From Varroa destructor (Eukaryota; Arthropoda; Arachnida; Mesostigmata; Varroidae), in contig NW_019211455.1 of NCBI RefSeq assembly GCF_002443255.2, positions 53,654,801 through 53,718,800 of the forward strand: a stretch of 64,000 nt of DNA. The letters run 5' to 3'. Shown one piece after another: positions 47,612-61,160 of this stretch. Each line of letters begins with the position of its first letter. Position 1 is the first letter of the stretch. The position numbers were made by a program, and so were the translations under genes. The notes under the pieces are model-generated. The model made no database searches. It saw only the letters and a program-made list of their open reading frames with translations, and was not told the DNA's origin.

Positions 47612-50600
47612 GGATGGATCGTATCACAACCAAACACTTCCTGTTGTGGGAATTGGGGTCGTTGAACCAGAACGGTACTCCGTGGCTATTACTTCGAGTA
47701 CTTTTTGGTGCTGTTCGATAATGGCTGTTGTATGTATTCACAGTGTTGTCGTGCCCGTCACTGGTTATTGCGACAATGAGGCGCCGCCCTCGTCGTTCAT
47801 CAGTGGCCCGCCTAGATGAGGTAGACTGCTGCGTGCTTTTCTACGGGTTTGGCAACAGCAGTATGATGCGCTCGCGTCCAACGAGCCTATAGCTAACGCG
47901 CCGCAAGCCTAATTTAACTCCGCTGATGGTACTCGACTTCGCTGGTTTGCCATCGCTAAAGAAAACGGCAGACTACCGTAGGTGGAAACCGCGTGAGGAC
48001 TTGATGTATTATCTACAAGCGAGCCATATTTATCTAAACGACATGGCAGCCGCAGACTTGTTTATAGCATCCACTTCAACACAGTAGAACTTGATTTGAC
48101 ATAACTTTTGCTCCCTGCATGGGGCTAGGATGCTATCTGCCTATTTTCCAGGGAGAAGACGGGTTACGACTTCGATGAGCCGAAAAAAGCGGCTTCGCCT
48201 TAAGAAGTGATTATGATATTTCCCGCGATACACGCATCGACATCTCCAGTCAGATATTTTGTTATCATCGTACATGATCTTCGTGACGACCCAGTGGTAG
48301 TGTGTTTGCCTACTAAGCTTTGGGGTTTGTGGTGTTCCGGATCCGAAACAAGGCGCAGACACGCTTCGCTTTGTGCCGGGAAGAGTAAACTGAAGCAACG
48401 CTTAATGGCAGCAGCATTAGACATAAAACTCTAAATATTTATATTAGTGTCTAGTTAGTTGAACGTCACACTGTTTTGAGCAACAAAAAATTTGTACAAA
48501 CTTAAGAATTGATAATCCTTAAGTTCGAAAGCAATGGTGTCACTGCATCTCGGATTCGAGAAGTTTTTACAGGGACCGGATTATTTTACGTGATATAACG
48601 CTACGTAAATACGAGGAAGATATGTACCGTTATGCTTACGCAGGCAAAGCATATGCTTGTAGTGGTACTATTAATAATAAAAGCTATTGTTTACCCAGTT
48701 CCATTCAATTCGATTTTAGTAAACCTTGATGTTCTCGTTTAGAGTTTCTTGTCTTGAATAAAAACATGTATTTCATGCAGTTTACAAAATAGGACTTAAT
48801 TAACTAGGACAAATGGGAACATAGTCGTTAACAAAAGACTTTACAGTGCATCTCGTAGCCGCTAGAGCGTTTTACTATGATCAAGTAAATCAATCAACGC
48901 CAAATAAATCAATTAATGTTTCCGCTATGCTGGTATATAATAGGACTTATATTTCGTTATTAACTTACTATGATCGCTATCTATTTAGCAGATTTAGCTA
49001 TTCGGTATTATATGTCCCCCAAGATAATTTCTTGGGTTTTTTATGCAATTTTTGAAAGTGTATCACGGGATCGTCCTTCGCCAATCTGCAAGAAAGATAC
49101 TGACTCGAGACAGATACTAATAAACAACTAGCCGACGCGTGCTCATTTTTACTGAAGTTTCATATGAGGAGGAGTATTTGATATATCAACCACTGCTTTT
49201 CGTTATAGTACCTATACTCTCTTACATACAACGGCGTTAAGTGTGATGAACACACAAAAAGTCGTGTATGGAGAAAAAAAAAAAACAAACAACGATAATG
49301 CATCTATGGAGAGTCATCCGTGACCTTTATCATGCACAAAGCGTAATCATTGTGATACAGTCATACCGTTTATGTGACAGTTAGACGAGCTGTTGAATTA
49401 TTGTAAATGTTTTCGTCGTCACTCTTCGTTGACACGAAAACGGTGACTTTAAATTGAGCGTTTATACTAACTAACTGCCAACAACAATTCTCTTATCGGT
49501 CTGTATACTTTGTGTTGAACTGTTGTGTGAGATCTTAGTCTTCGAGGGAATGATCCGTCATCCAGTTAGTGGCAATCCTCAGCTTAGACTTCAGTCAAGA
49601 CAGAGCACTAGACCTAACAGAAATAGTCGTTACTTCAACTTTCGCATTCAGAGTGGCTTTATGCGGACGACTTGTTATGAGAGAATGCTGTTGGCACGCC
49701 GGCGACATCAGTTCTACAGGGCGCGTTTAGCAACCACAGCCCCTGGCATTCCACTTGTTTGCGAGAGGATTCTAGATCGGTGAGGCCATATTCATAACCT
49801 CACACGATACCGAACAGACAACGAGTTCAGTGAAAAAAAAAACGCTGGCTGATTTCGCCAACCTCTACCCTAGATGGAACTTTGACGAGCTTTCGGCTAA
49901 CCGTCCAAATCCCTGAGTCCTACTGCTCTGTTTTGTTGATGAAACTGAACTTGCCACAGGACATTGTTCGATAGGTCTAGGCAAAAGGGACGCACTTTTT
50001 AGGAGTAACTTATCTATTGGAAAGCTCTGTGCTTTCTCTCTTCTGGAATTCTCGCACTATATATTACATACATATACAAGAGCTGTAACAGAATTTTCGA
50101 CCACTGTATAATTAGTTATTAATTACTATACGTAATACAATTAATAGAAATGTTCTGCTTCAAGCAAACAAGGTATAGACAAACACTATATAGATACGTG
50201 TACGCGCAATGATGTTGAAATTAATTGTGCCCCTTCGATGAACAGACTCGATCCATTCACGGATTTAAATGTTTCTGCTCCTCTGTCTCACCCTGGAAAG
50301 CCCCCAGACGTCACCGGCCCTTTGCCTGGCTTGGGAATTACATGCGATTGTGCAAAACGAATAGCCAGTCTTCGGGTATTATTTATGTATCTCCTCTCTC
50401 AAAAGGATCTTCTTCTTACGTAGTAATGGGCTTCTTTCAAGGTCAGGCTTCGATGAACCGGCAAACGACAGGCAAGACTATTAAAATGCAGCCATTCATA
50501 ACCAGGTAAATGGGATCGACGGCTCTTCCTATGAATAAAAACACTAAGCACACTCATATCTCATTGCTTCCTCGAAAGTCCGGCCTTCCTTTTCAGCACA

Positions 50601-53560
50601 GGCCGAGTAGAAGCACAGGAGCAGGCCACCGACTGCTTCATATGCACCTCTACGAATCCCTTGAAATTTGAGCGAGATATCTATTCACTTTGTAGACGTG
50701 CAGGGTCCAAAATGCACTCCCTCACAATTCGTACGGCACTCCTACTTTTTTGGTGAAGACCACACATTAGCAACTTGCGTCTGTTGAAAAGATGATAAAA
50801 TCATGTAAGTCGCCGTTCCTGATTATAGGACACGCAGCTCGACTATCGAATTGCCTTTGGTAAGGGTCTCAGACGTAGCGAGTTTAATTTTTCAACTATA
50901 ATATTGCTGCAAACATGTATTGACCGTCGACACATGGGAGGATTTTGTGAAGCATTCTGACAGGGAAATCCTATGCGGCCTTTTCGGTTAAGAGGTAAGG
51001 GATAGCCGGGCCATAAACCATTGGTAAGGAACAACATCAGCTATTGAAAGGCTGCCATGCTGGCTCCAACTGAGAAACCAACACACATGACGAAGTTATG
51101 GATCAATACGCTGATGTTTGGAAGAAGCAATCGGTAATTAAAGAACTGCGACAATGACAGAGTTAATAATTGGAGAAGAAGAAGACTTCTCTGGAAGAAT
51201 TCTCATGTGAAGAATGAGATGACAGTCAGATCGCCAAGAGATACCATACTCGGCTTGATCAGGATCACAAAATTTTTCCTAGTTGAAAGTGCAATTTAAG
51301 ATGATTTTTACAGGGCCGGCCCAGTTGTCGTCGAAATTCCTGTTACTAGTGAGCATAGGTTTCATTCCTATCAATACTTCCTCGATGTCAGGACTGCCGG
51401 GTAAATTGTGCCGTTTGCCGGCAAGTAACAAGTTCACATTTCTGTAACACGAGTTAATCAACGCTGATAAATGGATAAACTTCAAAACCAAAGCAGACGA
51501 CAGAATGCCACGAAGAAGTTCTAATTCAATATAGTGAGCGGTATTAATATCTTCTTAAATACGGACACGGAAAGTACTTGCACTCATTACGTTCCTCTAA
51601 ATCGTACCATTAGAAGACGTATCCCAACCGGTTATCCTTTATCTCTTCCTTGAAGAAAAGACGCGATTGAAGTCTGTACAAAGGAAGACAGTAACGTAGC
51701 AGTTTCACAATAACAGCAAACATGTGAGAATTACATGGTGACAAATTTCGTGTCAAAGATTATTGAATTAGCATCTCCTTTTGCTATTTCATCAGCCATA
51801 GACAGAAGTACCCGATGTTGCTTGGCTAGCGTGTTTCGGCAAACAATATTAGGGGAAACGACTAGTAAGGTTGGATAGCACACCGTAAACTGTAATAACA
51901 ATCTTATCAATAAGAGAAGTTTATGTTGTGATACTTGTGCAAATGATAGCAATAAACAGTCAACAGCGGGAAAGGAAATCATCATTATCATTAAGGTGAG
52001 ATTTTACCCATTCATCATACTGTTAATGTGGTAAATAGCAATAATCCAAATCGAATACTCTTGAGTATATATCATCTAGAACATTTACATTATCATTACC
52101 GAAACGAGCCCGAGCATTTTGTTATTGTTTCATTTTAATGCTTCGCTAAGTTAAGGCGAAATGCGAAGGGCTACCTTTGTATATTGTTTATATAGTAAAA
52201 ACTGGAGAACTGCCCCATATTTCGATCACATCATTTTGTTACCGGCTGTGTAAATCGTGCTGGGCTCCGAACCACGATCCAAGAGAGAAATTATTGATTA
52301 AGGTGTTAGAATAAAATTTCGGCTATTTTCTTCCAGATATCAGTGTTGTTCTTTCCAGCCCTGTTATCTCGTCTAAGCACTAATTTAATTACACATTCCC
52401 CACGAACTGTGATTAATAGAAATTAGTCATGGCGTCTAATTGTTGTATGATCCTTCTCACGCAGAGGACACAAAAGCGCATAAACAGACAGTTGGGCCTA
52501 GCTAGTAGGCGCCTAGTAGGTTAGTTAACTTTGCTTTGGAAACGTATCCAAACTATTGTTTCAGGCTGCATTATACCGAAGCTATCTGGCCCGTATGACT
52601 AAACCCCTTACATTTCCCGAAGGCGACTATCCGTTCTTATCGGCAGTATACAGGGAAGAAAGTCAAAAGCTGGGGAAAGCCTACTTTGAATACAATCATA
52701 TCTTTCACTCGCGTTCAGCTTTATGAGCGTCTTTCCTATAAACAAAGAAGAATAACGTTCGTCCATAGTTTCCACTGCGACAACAAACGCGCTACATGAG
52801 CTGTCATTGGCCGCGCATACTGAGCAGACTGCTGATCCATATTTACAATCGTGGGCTCGAACAGCACATTACTATTATCTGACGCCTTGTTCCCCAGATG
52901 TCGGCATCGAAATAGATAGTGCATCCCGCTGTGCCCTTCCTACACCCTGTTTAAGCTCCCCTTCCAAAAAGTTATTTAGACTTAACGCGTATGCTGGCCT
53001 ACATTATAGACCTGTTCGGGTCTGTACGTCAGGTTAGCCAAACGTGTCTAGAAAGGTTAAGACAAGATATCCTGGAACATGTCTCCTTGTAGACTTTCGT
53101 CCCATCTCACCCACCGAAAAATGAAGTAAAAACTCCCGCTTCGCGGAAGAGACAAAACATTTCTGACAAGAAACAGACAACACCGCCTAGAGAAGGGATT
53201 CTTATCAACGACATATTCGACAAAACTCACTCGTGCGTTCTCGTCTTTTTTTCGTTTGAGTGAATTTTAGTTGCTTATTATTAGTGCTAGGCCATTGCCG
53301 TCATCTCGTCTGGTACCTGCTGACTGTTGCTTCTGCTACTAGGAAATCTGAAAGGTCGAATATAAGGAAAGAACACAAACGAGGAAAGGTCCTTCGTGCT
53401 ACCACCCGCAAACTTCCATCTCTGTTTTGGGAATATGACGGTTTACAAGGGTAGAAAAAATAAAAACCAATAACAGACTCACTAAGAAGGCAGCAATACC
53501 CACAGGTAGAAAAACATCTAGCTAGAGGGCGAACATGACCCCAGGTGCCCCCAGGTCCTT
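47612..53560. other. Intergenic or intronic DNA, no gene called
   Basis: Short ORFs only, several overlapping on opposite strands (48141-48434, 50225-50509, 51279-51491, 52736-53037). None shows a recognisable domain, and the DNA is AT-rich overall. No tandem array, hairpin of note or RNA gene was seen. Confidence 0.4.
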
Positions 53561-55790
53561 ATTGCTGAGTTAATGCTCTCACTGTTATCAGCAGTAAGAA
53601 CGTCTGTCCGATTAGGTCATCGTTATCTGCAGATATACATCTCCCATGCACGAAGCGACATGCGGTAAAATAGTACAACCACCCGAAGAGACAAACATAT
53701 ACGAAAAAGAAGGAAGGCTGAAGATGATTAAAAAACACGTCAATTTTTTGTGTCGTATTATCAAAGGGATACTGCTGCAGATTCCACACACGACTACAAA
53801 ACAACATGGCGACAAACGCATTCGGGTGTTGAGTGCTGATGAAAATGAAACAGTGTAAAGATGGGACCGGTGCCGCGTGAGAGGTCATTGTTGAGATTCA
53901 TCCACGCCACTCAGTGCTGAGCCATCAGTTAAGCCGAGATGGGGCCCGTGAGAGCAAATCCTACTAGTAGAGAAGCAACTGTGTCATGTGGAAAAAAGGT
54001 TGAAATATCATTAAAATGATATCTAAGTCTCAATGGATGAATACTCTAGAGATATGGAAAGACGTGTATTAGAAGCGTGACGATGGGCCTGCATATGGGT
54101 TGCAGAAAGCCGATTCGTTGGAACTCGCATTTAGATGAGAGAGTGTATTTTAAACGATATCATTGGCACGCACGCTGTTCGTTAGGAATCTTCAATACGG
54201 CCTAGAAAAGACAGGAAAACCGGGAACTAAATTTCGTACTAATTCTATACTTAAACTATATACATGTATTGTATGTTATATATATATGTAATGAGAATTT
54301 CTGAGCTCTTCACATGTAGATGCATGGCAAGAGGCTGACAGGAGAAGGATTCTATTATTTATACGTCCAACTAATTTCTTTTAAATGCATCACATACAAG
54401 ATAATTGTAAGTACGTGTATTTGTAACTAGACTACATAATACTTACCCATGATAGGGTGCTTGAAAATATACCGATATTTACCTTACCGTTAGGAGTCAA
54501 CTTTTGTATCCTTTTCAATTACGACGACACACATCACTGAGAGGCCGAATGAGAGTTGCATGAATCGAAGAAGCTTTGCTCGTTGATACCCATTTAGAAA
54601 TAGCCGCGTAAACGTGAGCGATAGTAGATTAAGGAGCACAAAATGGTACTTGACACTTTTTACTATTAAAGACCTGTTCTTTTATAAGATGCAACGGTAA
54701 GACTCTGCTCGTGCATTAAGTGTGGGTAAAACGCCCATTAAGACATTGGAACAACCTCTTTTTTTTGGGATCTTGCCAGAGTTCGAAAAGTGTAACAAAT
54801 TATCTTTTGAGTGGAACGTTGTCACGACAAATGCTACCGGCCGAGACCACTAATCAGAATACGACGATACTAGACATTTCCCAAATTTCCGTCACAGCAA
54901 CGGTACCGTCTTTAAAACGGGTCATTATGCGAGTGTTTCGCTAATGATTTCAAAAGCGAGAGGTCTCGTCAGATCTCATTCGCTTTCTTCATTTAGTTCA
55001 CTGGTTGTCTCATGACCCCCCACACGTCCCCAACTGTTGTCTATCGGACCCGGGAAGGTGTCATTGTCAGTGAAAAGAATATCGTCATTCTATTTGAAAA
55101 GAGAAAACAGTTACTATTTCACTGGACTGTATCATCCCCTCAGAGATTGGCGGTAAGTTTTGAAGCAGCCTATATAAATAGCCAGAGCCGGTTAGGTAAG
55201 TCGCTGGTTCTATTGACAGCCACAACGATTACTTAAGTTAATAATTAGTTACGTGGAAGCGAAACTATAGACAGGTATCGACGTATTTAGTGTCCTGCCA
55301 GGTACAGCGCAGTGGGTTACCTGTGATTCTTTCTGAAAAAAAAAATAGTCGGTCGACTAAACAATGTTTGATCCTAGCAGGCATTGTCCAGCAACGCCTA
55401 AACACCCCATAAAACACATTTATGAGCACTTATCGTTAAAACTCGTTGTTTCATTAAATCGTAAGTGTGTGTATCTATATATTTACAACAAAGCACGAAA
55501 TGATAAGGCTAAAAGCATAAACTGGTTCGTACTCGAGCTAACCAAGTCGTTGAGTGAATCCGAAGCTTTCTTGTCGGTCTGTCAGAAATTGTCATACATC
55601 GTTGAAACAGCGATATAGGCAAGGAACCGTACAAAACATGGAGCTGGCTCCATCTGCCAGAGATATCATTGTCAGTCAGCGAATAGATTAGATCCGTTGG
55701 AAATTCACATCGTTTACATTTATAATGTGTCGTTTATTTCAACATGGCTTTCCGCCATTTAGCGGGCCGACTATAGATGTATTAAGTTAA
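53561..55790. other. Non-coding DNA, no gene seen
   Basis: Frames of about 70-110 codons overlap on both strands at 53559-53888. The rest is AT-rich with short ORFs. Confidence 0.4.
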
Positions 55791-55808
55791 ACAACAACAA
55801 CAACAACA
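55791..55808. repeat. (ACA)n trinucleotide repeat
   Basis: Six trinucleotide units. Confidence 0.85.
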
Positions 55809-56983
55809 TTGAATAAGCATTTTTCTCGTAAGTTCAAGCTAGTTGATCTCGTTACCCTGTGCAAATTGTATTTCCGTTGTCTAACTTGTTGTTGTCCGAA
55901 TTGTGTTAGCCAGCAACATTATTTACGCAGTTTTCTAATGTCTAGCTCGCAGATAAACGAACTATAGATACAATCAGTAGCTTTCGGTTGGAGTTTATCG
56001 AAGCGAGAAGTTTACGTCGTTCTCTCAACCAGCGTCGATAGGTTTTATTGAGAAGTGGAAAGCTTTGTCATGACAACTTCCGGCGACGTAGCCAAAAAGC
56101 GCCTCACATCATTATAACAGTAAGCTACTACCATACTGGGCATGACAGCGTGTTTGGACATTAAGTGCTTCATTTTGAGGTGCCGGATCACTTCACCGCG
56201 AAACAAATGTTGGAGCTAATGCGGTTCATTCAGATAACACCAAATGGCCTACAAGGCTAACACGATTCTAAAGATTTTCGAAAGGACAATTTTCATCATT
56301 GAGCAAATTGCTTCGCTTAGGAAAGTAGGTATCAACGTTAAAAACCGGTCAGGCCAGCAGCGCATGCAGTGCTTCTATAAAGCTCCAATATTGCTCGAAC
56401 CTAATTTATAAATTGAAGCTTAACGGATCTACGTATTTCCGAGGGACTACTGAAGTCCAGTCGCGGGGCGATTCCACAGCTTTGCTTTGACCAAAACAAC
56501 TAACACTGCTCTAATTCTATAGTTTTTTTTTTACACCCGCACTCACGACTGCAGAAATCACGATGATCCTAGTATCATACTGACGTACTGCGTTGCAATA
56601 CATCACGCGCGCCATGCGATAAAATTAGATATTTTCTTGGCAGGTCTTAAAGGGGCGGACCTTGTGTACATAATCCGATATATCTATTTGAGTCTGAGAA
56701 TGTTGACTTCAAAGTAAATCAGCGTTCGGATTCTGAGAGCGGCTTCTAGATTTTCTATCGAGAATCTTTCTTGTGCTGCAGTGCTAAACGCTAGCACGCA
56801 GTATAAAATACACATGGATTTAATCGACCTTTTGGTACAGGCGATTTATCCACATGCATTTAAACATTAGCTATACACTCGCACTATGGTGCTATACGAA
56901 GATCGTTAGACAACTTTTCAGCACTATATAGCCGTATTCGTTAGAACGAGCTTCGCATAGCATTGCGTATCTATAGTTTTTTC
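55809..56983. other. Non-coding DNA, nothing recognised
   Basis: No ORF of interest. ATTCTATAG occurs at 56514-56522, followed by a T-run. Confidence 0.45.
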
Positions 56984-57005
56984 AAAAAAAAAAAAAAAAA
57001 AAAAA
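56984..57005. repeat. Poly-A tract (22 nt)
   Basis: Twenty-two consecutive A residues. It could be a retroposon tail, but no body is recognised upstream. Confidence 0.9.
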
Positions 57006-58616
57006 CAGAATTTTCTCTAATTATTTTTGTTGCTTCTGTACGATAGCTAGCATCTTCCCTAATAATATCGTTCTATAGGTTAACCAGACGTTTTCCAGGA
57101 AAAGAACAGCAAATTATGACAAACGAATAGATTAAAGGGATTTCCTTGTTTGTGAAAATGCCATTACAGACATCACCACACTCTGTACTCTGACATAATT
57201 TTATTTACCATATTAAGCATCTAACGTCAATATAATGTTACGTTATTTGCTCCGTGTATCCAGCATAGCCAAGACTCCCATAAGATCCCGTTGTCAAGAT
57301 TTTTCTAACTTGTTTATCGTTGTTGATATAATGATTAAAGGAAGCATTTCTTTAAAGGTGGCAGGAGAAAGGTCGGATGGTAGCAACAGAAATACTTACA
57401 ATTTCACAGCGGTTGATCTGTCTTCTGGAAAATAGATCGTTCGGCGTATTGCAACATCTGCTGACAGCCGGCATTCGAGTCTAAGAGGATCTAACCAGGA
57501 GAACGAGGAATTTTGATGGAGTACCGAGAGCGGAGCTTTTTTTTTTGTTTTTATAGTTGTCCGCCTTCCCTTTGAACGGTGCGCTTCATCTAAAGGATTC
57601 CATCGTTGTATTCCAGGGTGGCATCGCATAGAATGAGCTTTTCTGAGTTAGAACTGCACACATTTCTTATGCTGCTTAGTTTATTCTTTGGGGAAAAGAT
57701 GCAAGGCGTACAAGGTTCAGCTTTGTGCCACAGCGAGAAAACATGGCCACTAGCTTTTATCCGCATATAGTTAGCGATCACGGGTCAGACATAATAAACA
57801 GCCAATGATACCGTTTTATGGCACGGTAGATTCTTACGAACATAAAAAGATAAATGGCAAGTTCTTCCAACGGTAGCCACTTTAGCAGGTCTAACGAGAA
57901 TCATCTTACTGAATATATAAATCGTTTGTGAATATAAGAGGAACATTGATTTTAAACGAATCGGTGCATTTAGTACCTATATTGAAAATAGCTTGAAGGG
58001 CAGATGCGTACCCCGTTGCCCATGATCATTATTTCTAGCTCCGTTCTATCGCTTTAGCTAGCCTGACGTAAGCTTAAACGTTCGCTAAATTACTTTTTGT
58101 TTTTTGCATGTCAGGCAGCGATGATCAATTCGCTAACTTGCTCAAGAACTACCACAGTTACTTACTTATTGGTTTGCCTTAGCAATATATAGAGATGGCG
58201 AAAGTTCCCGATCTACTTTAAAGATCTCCGATTTTTTTTATAGCAGGGAATAAGGAAAAGGAAATCGCACACAAATAAAAACTGCTAGAGGATTTTAATG
58301 TTTCAAGATAACGGCGGCGGCGGTCGTAAATGAGCAATTTGTACAAGCTTGATAACCGATCCGTACTTGATGCCGTCTAGCTTTCATGTTAATCAATCTA
58401 ACGATTCACAGTAGCAGCTATTACCCTATTCATTGAACTTAGGTAATATTAACTAGTAGTTTTAAGGGATTGTTTTCGAACCTCAGCATTTATTTTCTTT
58501 TCGAACCCTATAGTTTCATGCCCTATTATTATCTCTTGCTATGGGTTAATGCGCTACTGCCACAGATTACTTCAGATTTTCGCATATTTGCAAATAAATC
58601 TTATATATTAGAGTCA
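57006..58616. other. Non-coding DNA, nothing recognised
   Basis: Short overlapping ORFs at 57235-57781 without motifs. Confidence 0.4.
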
Positions 58617-58995
58617 TTAAAGGGCAATGGTTAGTTCTCCCAAACTCATTTTTGCCAAATTCACCTCTGCAACTATAATAAATCGTGCGGGGTCATGTAC
58701 GCATTTCTCTATACGTGCACGTACATTCCTTGTTCGGCCAAAAACGCAGCGTAAGCTCAACATAATTGAGCTAATAAATGTAACAAAGCAGATAGTAACA
58801 GCAGACGCCTTACGTCTGCGTACTGCATCGTTGGCTGTATTTATTAATCTTTTTTTTTTTTTTGATTCAAACGAGCGGCCCGCCAACTTGCGAGTGTCTG
58901 CCGCTGTCACGGACTGGATCGCGGATATCTATGGAAACGCTTTTTCCCATCGTTCACAATCGTGCAGGGATTGCGGTGGCTTCCAAATCCGTTGA
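58617..58995. other. Bidirectionally open stretch, coding status unclear
   Basis: An ATG frame of 122 codons on the plus strand (58627-58995) and one of 97 codons on the minus strand (58617-58910) cover the same DNA. Both pass through a 14-nt T-run at 58850-58863, giving Phe or Lys runs. A small 7-bp hairpin (GCAGACG with CGTCTGC) lies at 58801-58819. Neither product is recognisable. Confidence 0.25.
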
Positions 58996-61140
58996 CAATT
59001 GTTGACACTGGCTGAAGACTCAACCAGAGGAAACAGTCGGAAGCCTAAGAATGACAACCCAGCCAAGTGCCACGGCTGTTCTTTCCTTCTAATTGTTTTG
59101 GCATCTTTGATAGTATGTAGTATTATGTGTACATAGGCTAAAAATATGGATCGTCGTAAACGAGTGCCTGATGTACTCGTTTGATGTATGATACGGTTAT
59201 TTCGTATCATATGCGTACGCATATAGAGACGGGGTGAGACATTTGAATTGCGGAAAAACTTTTTGTCGTGGGTAGCATTCCTGCTGCAGACACGGTATAT
59301 CGTTTCGTCGAAATATGGTCGAACTATTAGCTATTGTGTTCACAATGGAAGAGTTCCGCCGGGATGATATACTTTTTACCCTGAATCGACGGTCCAAGAT
59401 AGTGGAAACTTTTTAACAGACAAGCCGGAAGATCTCTCGCAAAGTTTAGATTTGAAAAGTCTAGAGATTTATCAGAATAGCCTAAAATACAATCTTTCAT
59501 GCATCTAGGACATAATGACTATTTTTTTTTATGAGAAGACTACCCATTGCCGATTGGGTTGTTTAGGTAATCTCTAACGGGTAGCCTTTTCGGGATTTTC
59601 TACATTTCTTAAACTGTTCATACCTATTAAACGCTTTGAGCTCCTAGATCTTTTAAGCCTTTGGCCTGCTATCAGCCTATAACTTAATTCGGTTGGCGTT
59701 TTTAACGAGTTTACACCAGCCAATACCGCTTGGCGGTCTATTAGTAATAAACAGTCATTAAAAAAGTTAGAAAATACTCGTCTAAAGATGACTAGTATGT
59801 CAGAGATGTAACCGTACTGAGTGATGCTAACACTGATGATGAGTAAATATCGCCATTGGAAACGATATTTCTAGCACGCACGAAACGTTGCATTCAAATA
59901 TCAATTTTTATTTATATCGAGTCTTTGAAAAGCTATTTGGAGCCTGGGTGCCCCGGCCTGCATCTGATGATACATTTCCATTCGTTTTTTGCACCATATC
60001 ACGGTTTAATGTGATATCAATTGTTCATGTGCCGCACAAATACGTTCATGGCCCGGGTTAACCCATATCGTAATGACGCGTTTGTCGACTGCCAGGATTC
60101 CGTTTACCTTTTAGAGGGCTTCTATATACAGATACAAATGCATGCAAATATATTTATTGAGAAATCTTTCTGCGCACTGCTAGCGTAAAGCTGTTCAATC
60201 TAGGTAAAAGAGAAAGGAAACATTTAGATTTCTTTATCCCTTTCTAGAATATCAAAAAGGGTTCGGTTAGCCAAACCGTTCGATTCTGTTCACCTGGCCT
60301 TTGCGCAGACTGAGCCGTTTTCGACCCACTGGGCCAATACATGAAGTATATATAATATTATATCATTATAAGACCGAGGGCAAAAGTGTACGACACTAGT
60401 TATATGGATACGCAAATCTCAAATATTATAGGTACAACTAGTCGTCCCGTTGACTATTAATATACATTATACGCATCCGGAAACCGAGCTATGTACAATG
60501 ACAAACAGTTGCAATGGCCGTTGTAGCTAGAAACACTATTGAGCTTAACATTACATTTAAAGGGTTTGGGGTAGCAGCCTAATGTCTAGCAATAGTAGAA
60601 ACCCAATTGCCCGTAACACAGAGATTAGCCGGAGTGGAGTGGAGATGATTTGTATTTGATTTAGTCGAATTCCCTTGACGCTATAGCGTTGCCCTGTCAG
60701 GCCAATGAGGAGGGTGTAAAGAAGGTTTCACTTGGTGAACTTCATTTTGCCTCTGTTCCGTGCTAACGGATTCTGCGCTTTGTTCGTATTGTCAACATCC
60801 ACGGTCACCCGATGATAATCATGGTACGTCTCCGATCGTTTCTTACCCTTACGGCTAGTTAGTTTCTATAGTTAAATTAGATTAATCTCGGTGCGAGCTA
60901 TGAACGGTGCGATTCGAAATAGTGCGTCCAGCAACTAAGGTGTTATCCTTCAGGTGACTTCAGTAAAACTGTAAAGAGAGATTCAATCTAACGATGATTG
61001 GGGCCCGTTTCTGAATTTGGCGAGGTTTATTTTATTTATGGAGTAAAAGTAATACTTGAATTTGACAGTGCAACGAAATTTCGTGGGACGCTTCTGGAGA
61101 ACTGAATTGCGGCGCCGGCGTAGAACGACTTTACGCCATA
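58996..61140. other. AT-rich non-coding DNA
   Basis: No gene, RNA gene or array recognised. Confidence 0.45.
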
Positions 61141-61160
61141 TGAATGAATGAATGAATGAA
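61141..61160. repeat. (TGAA)n tetranucleotide repeat
   Basis: Five units of TGAA. Confidence 0.9.
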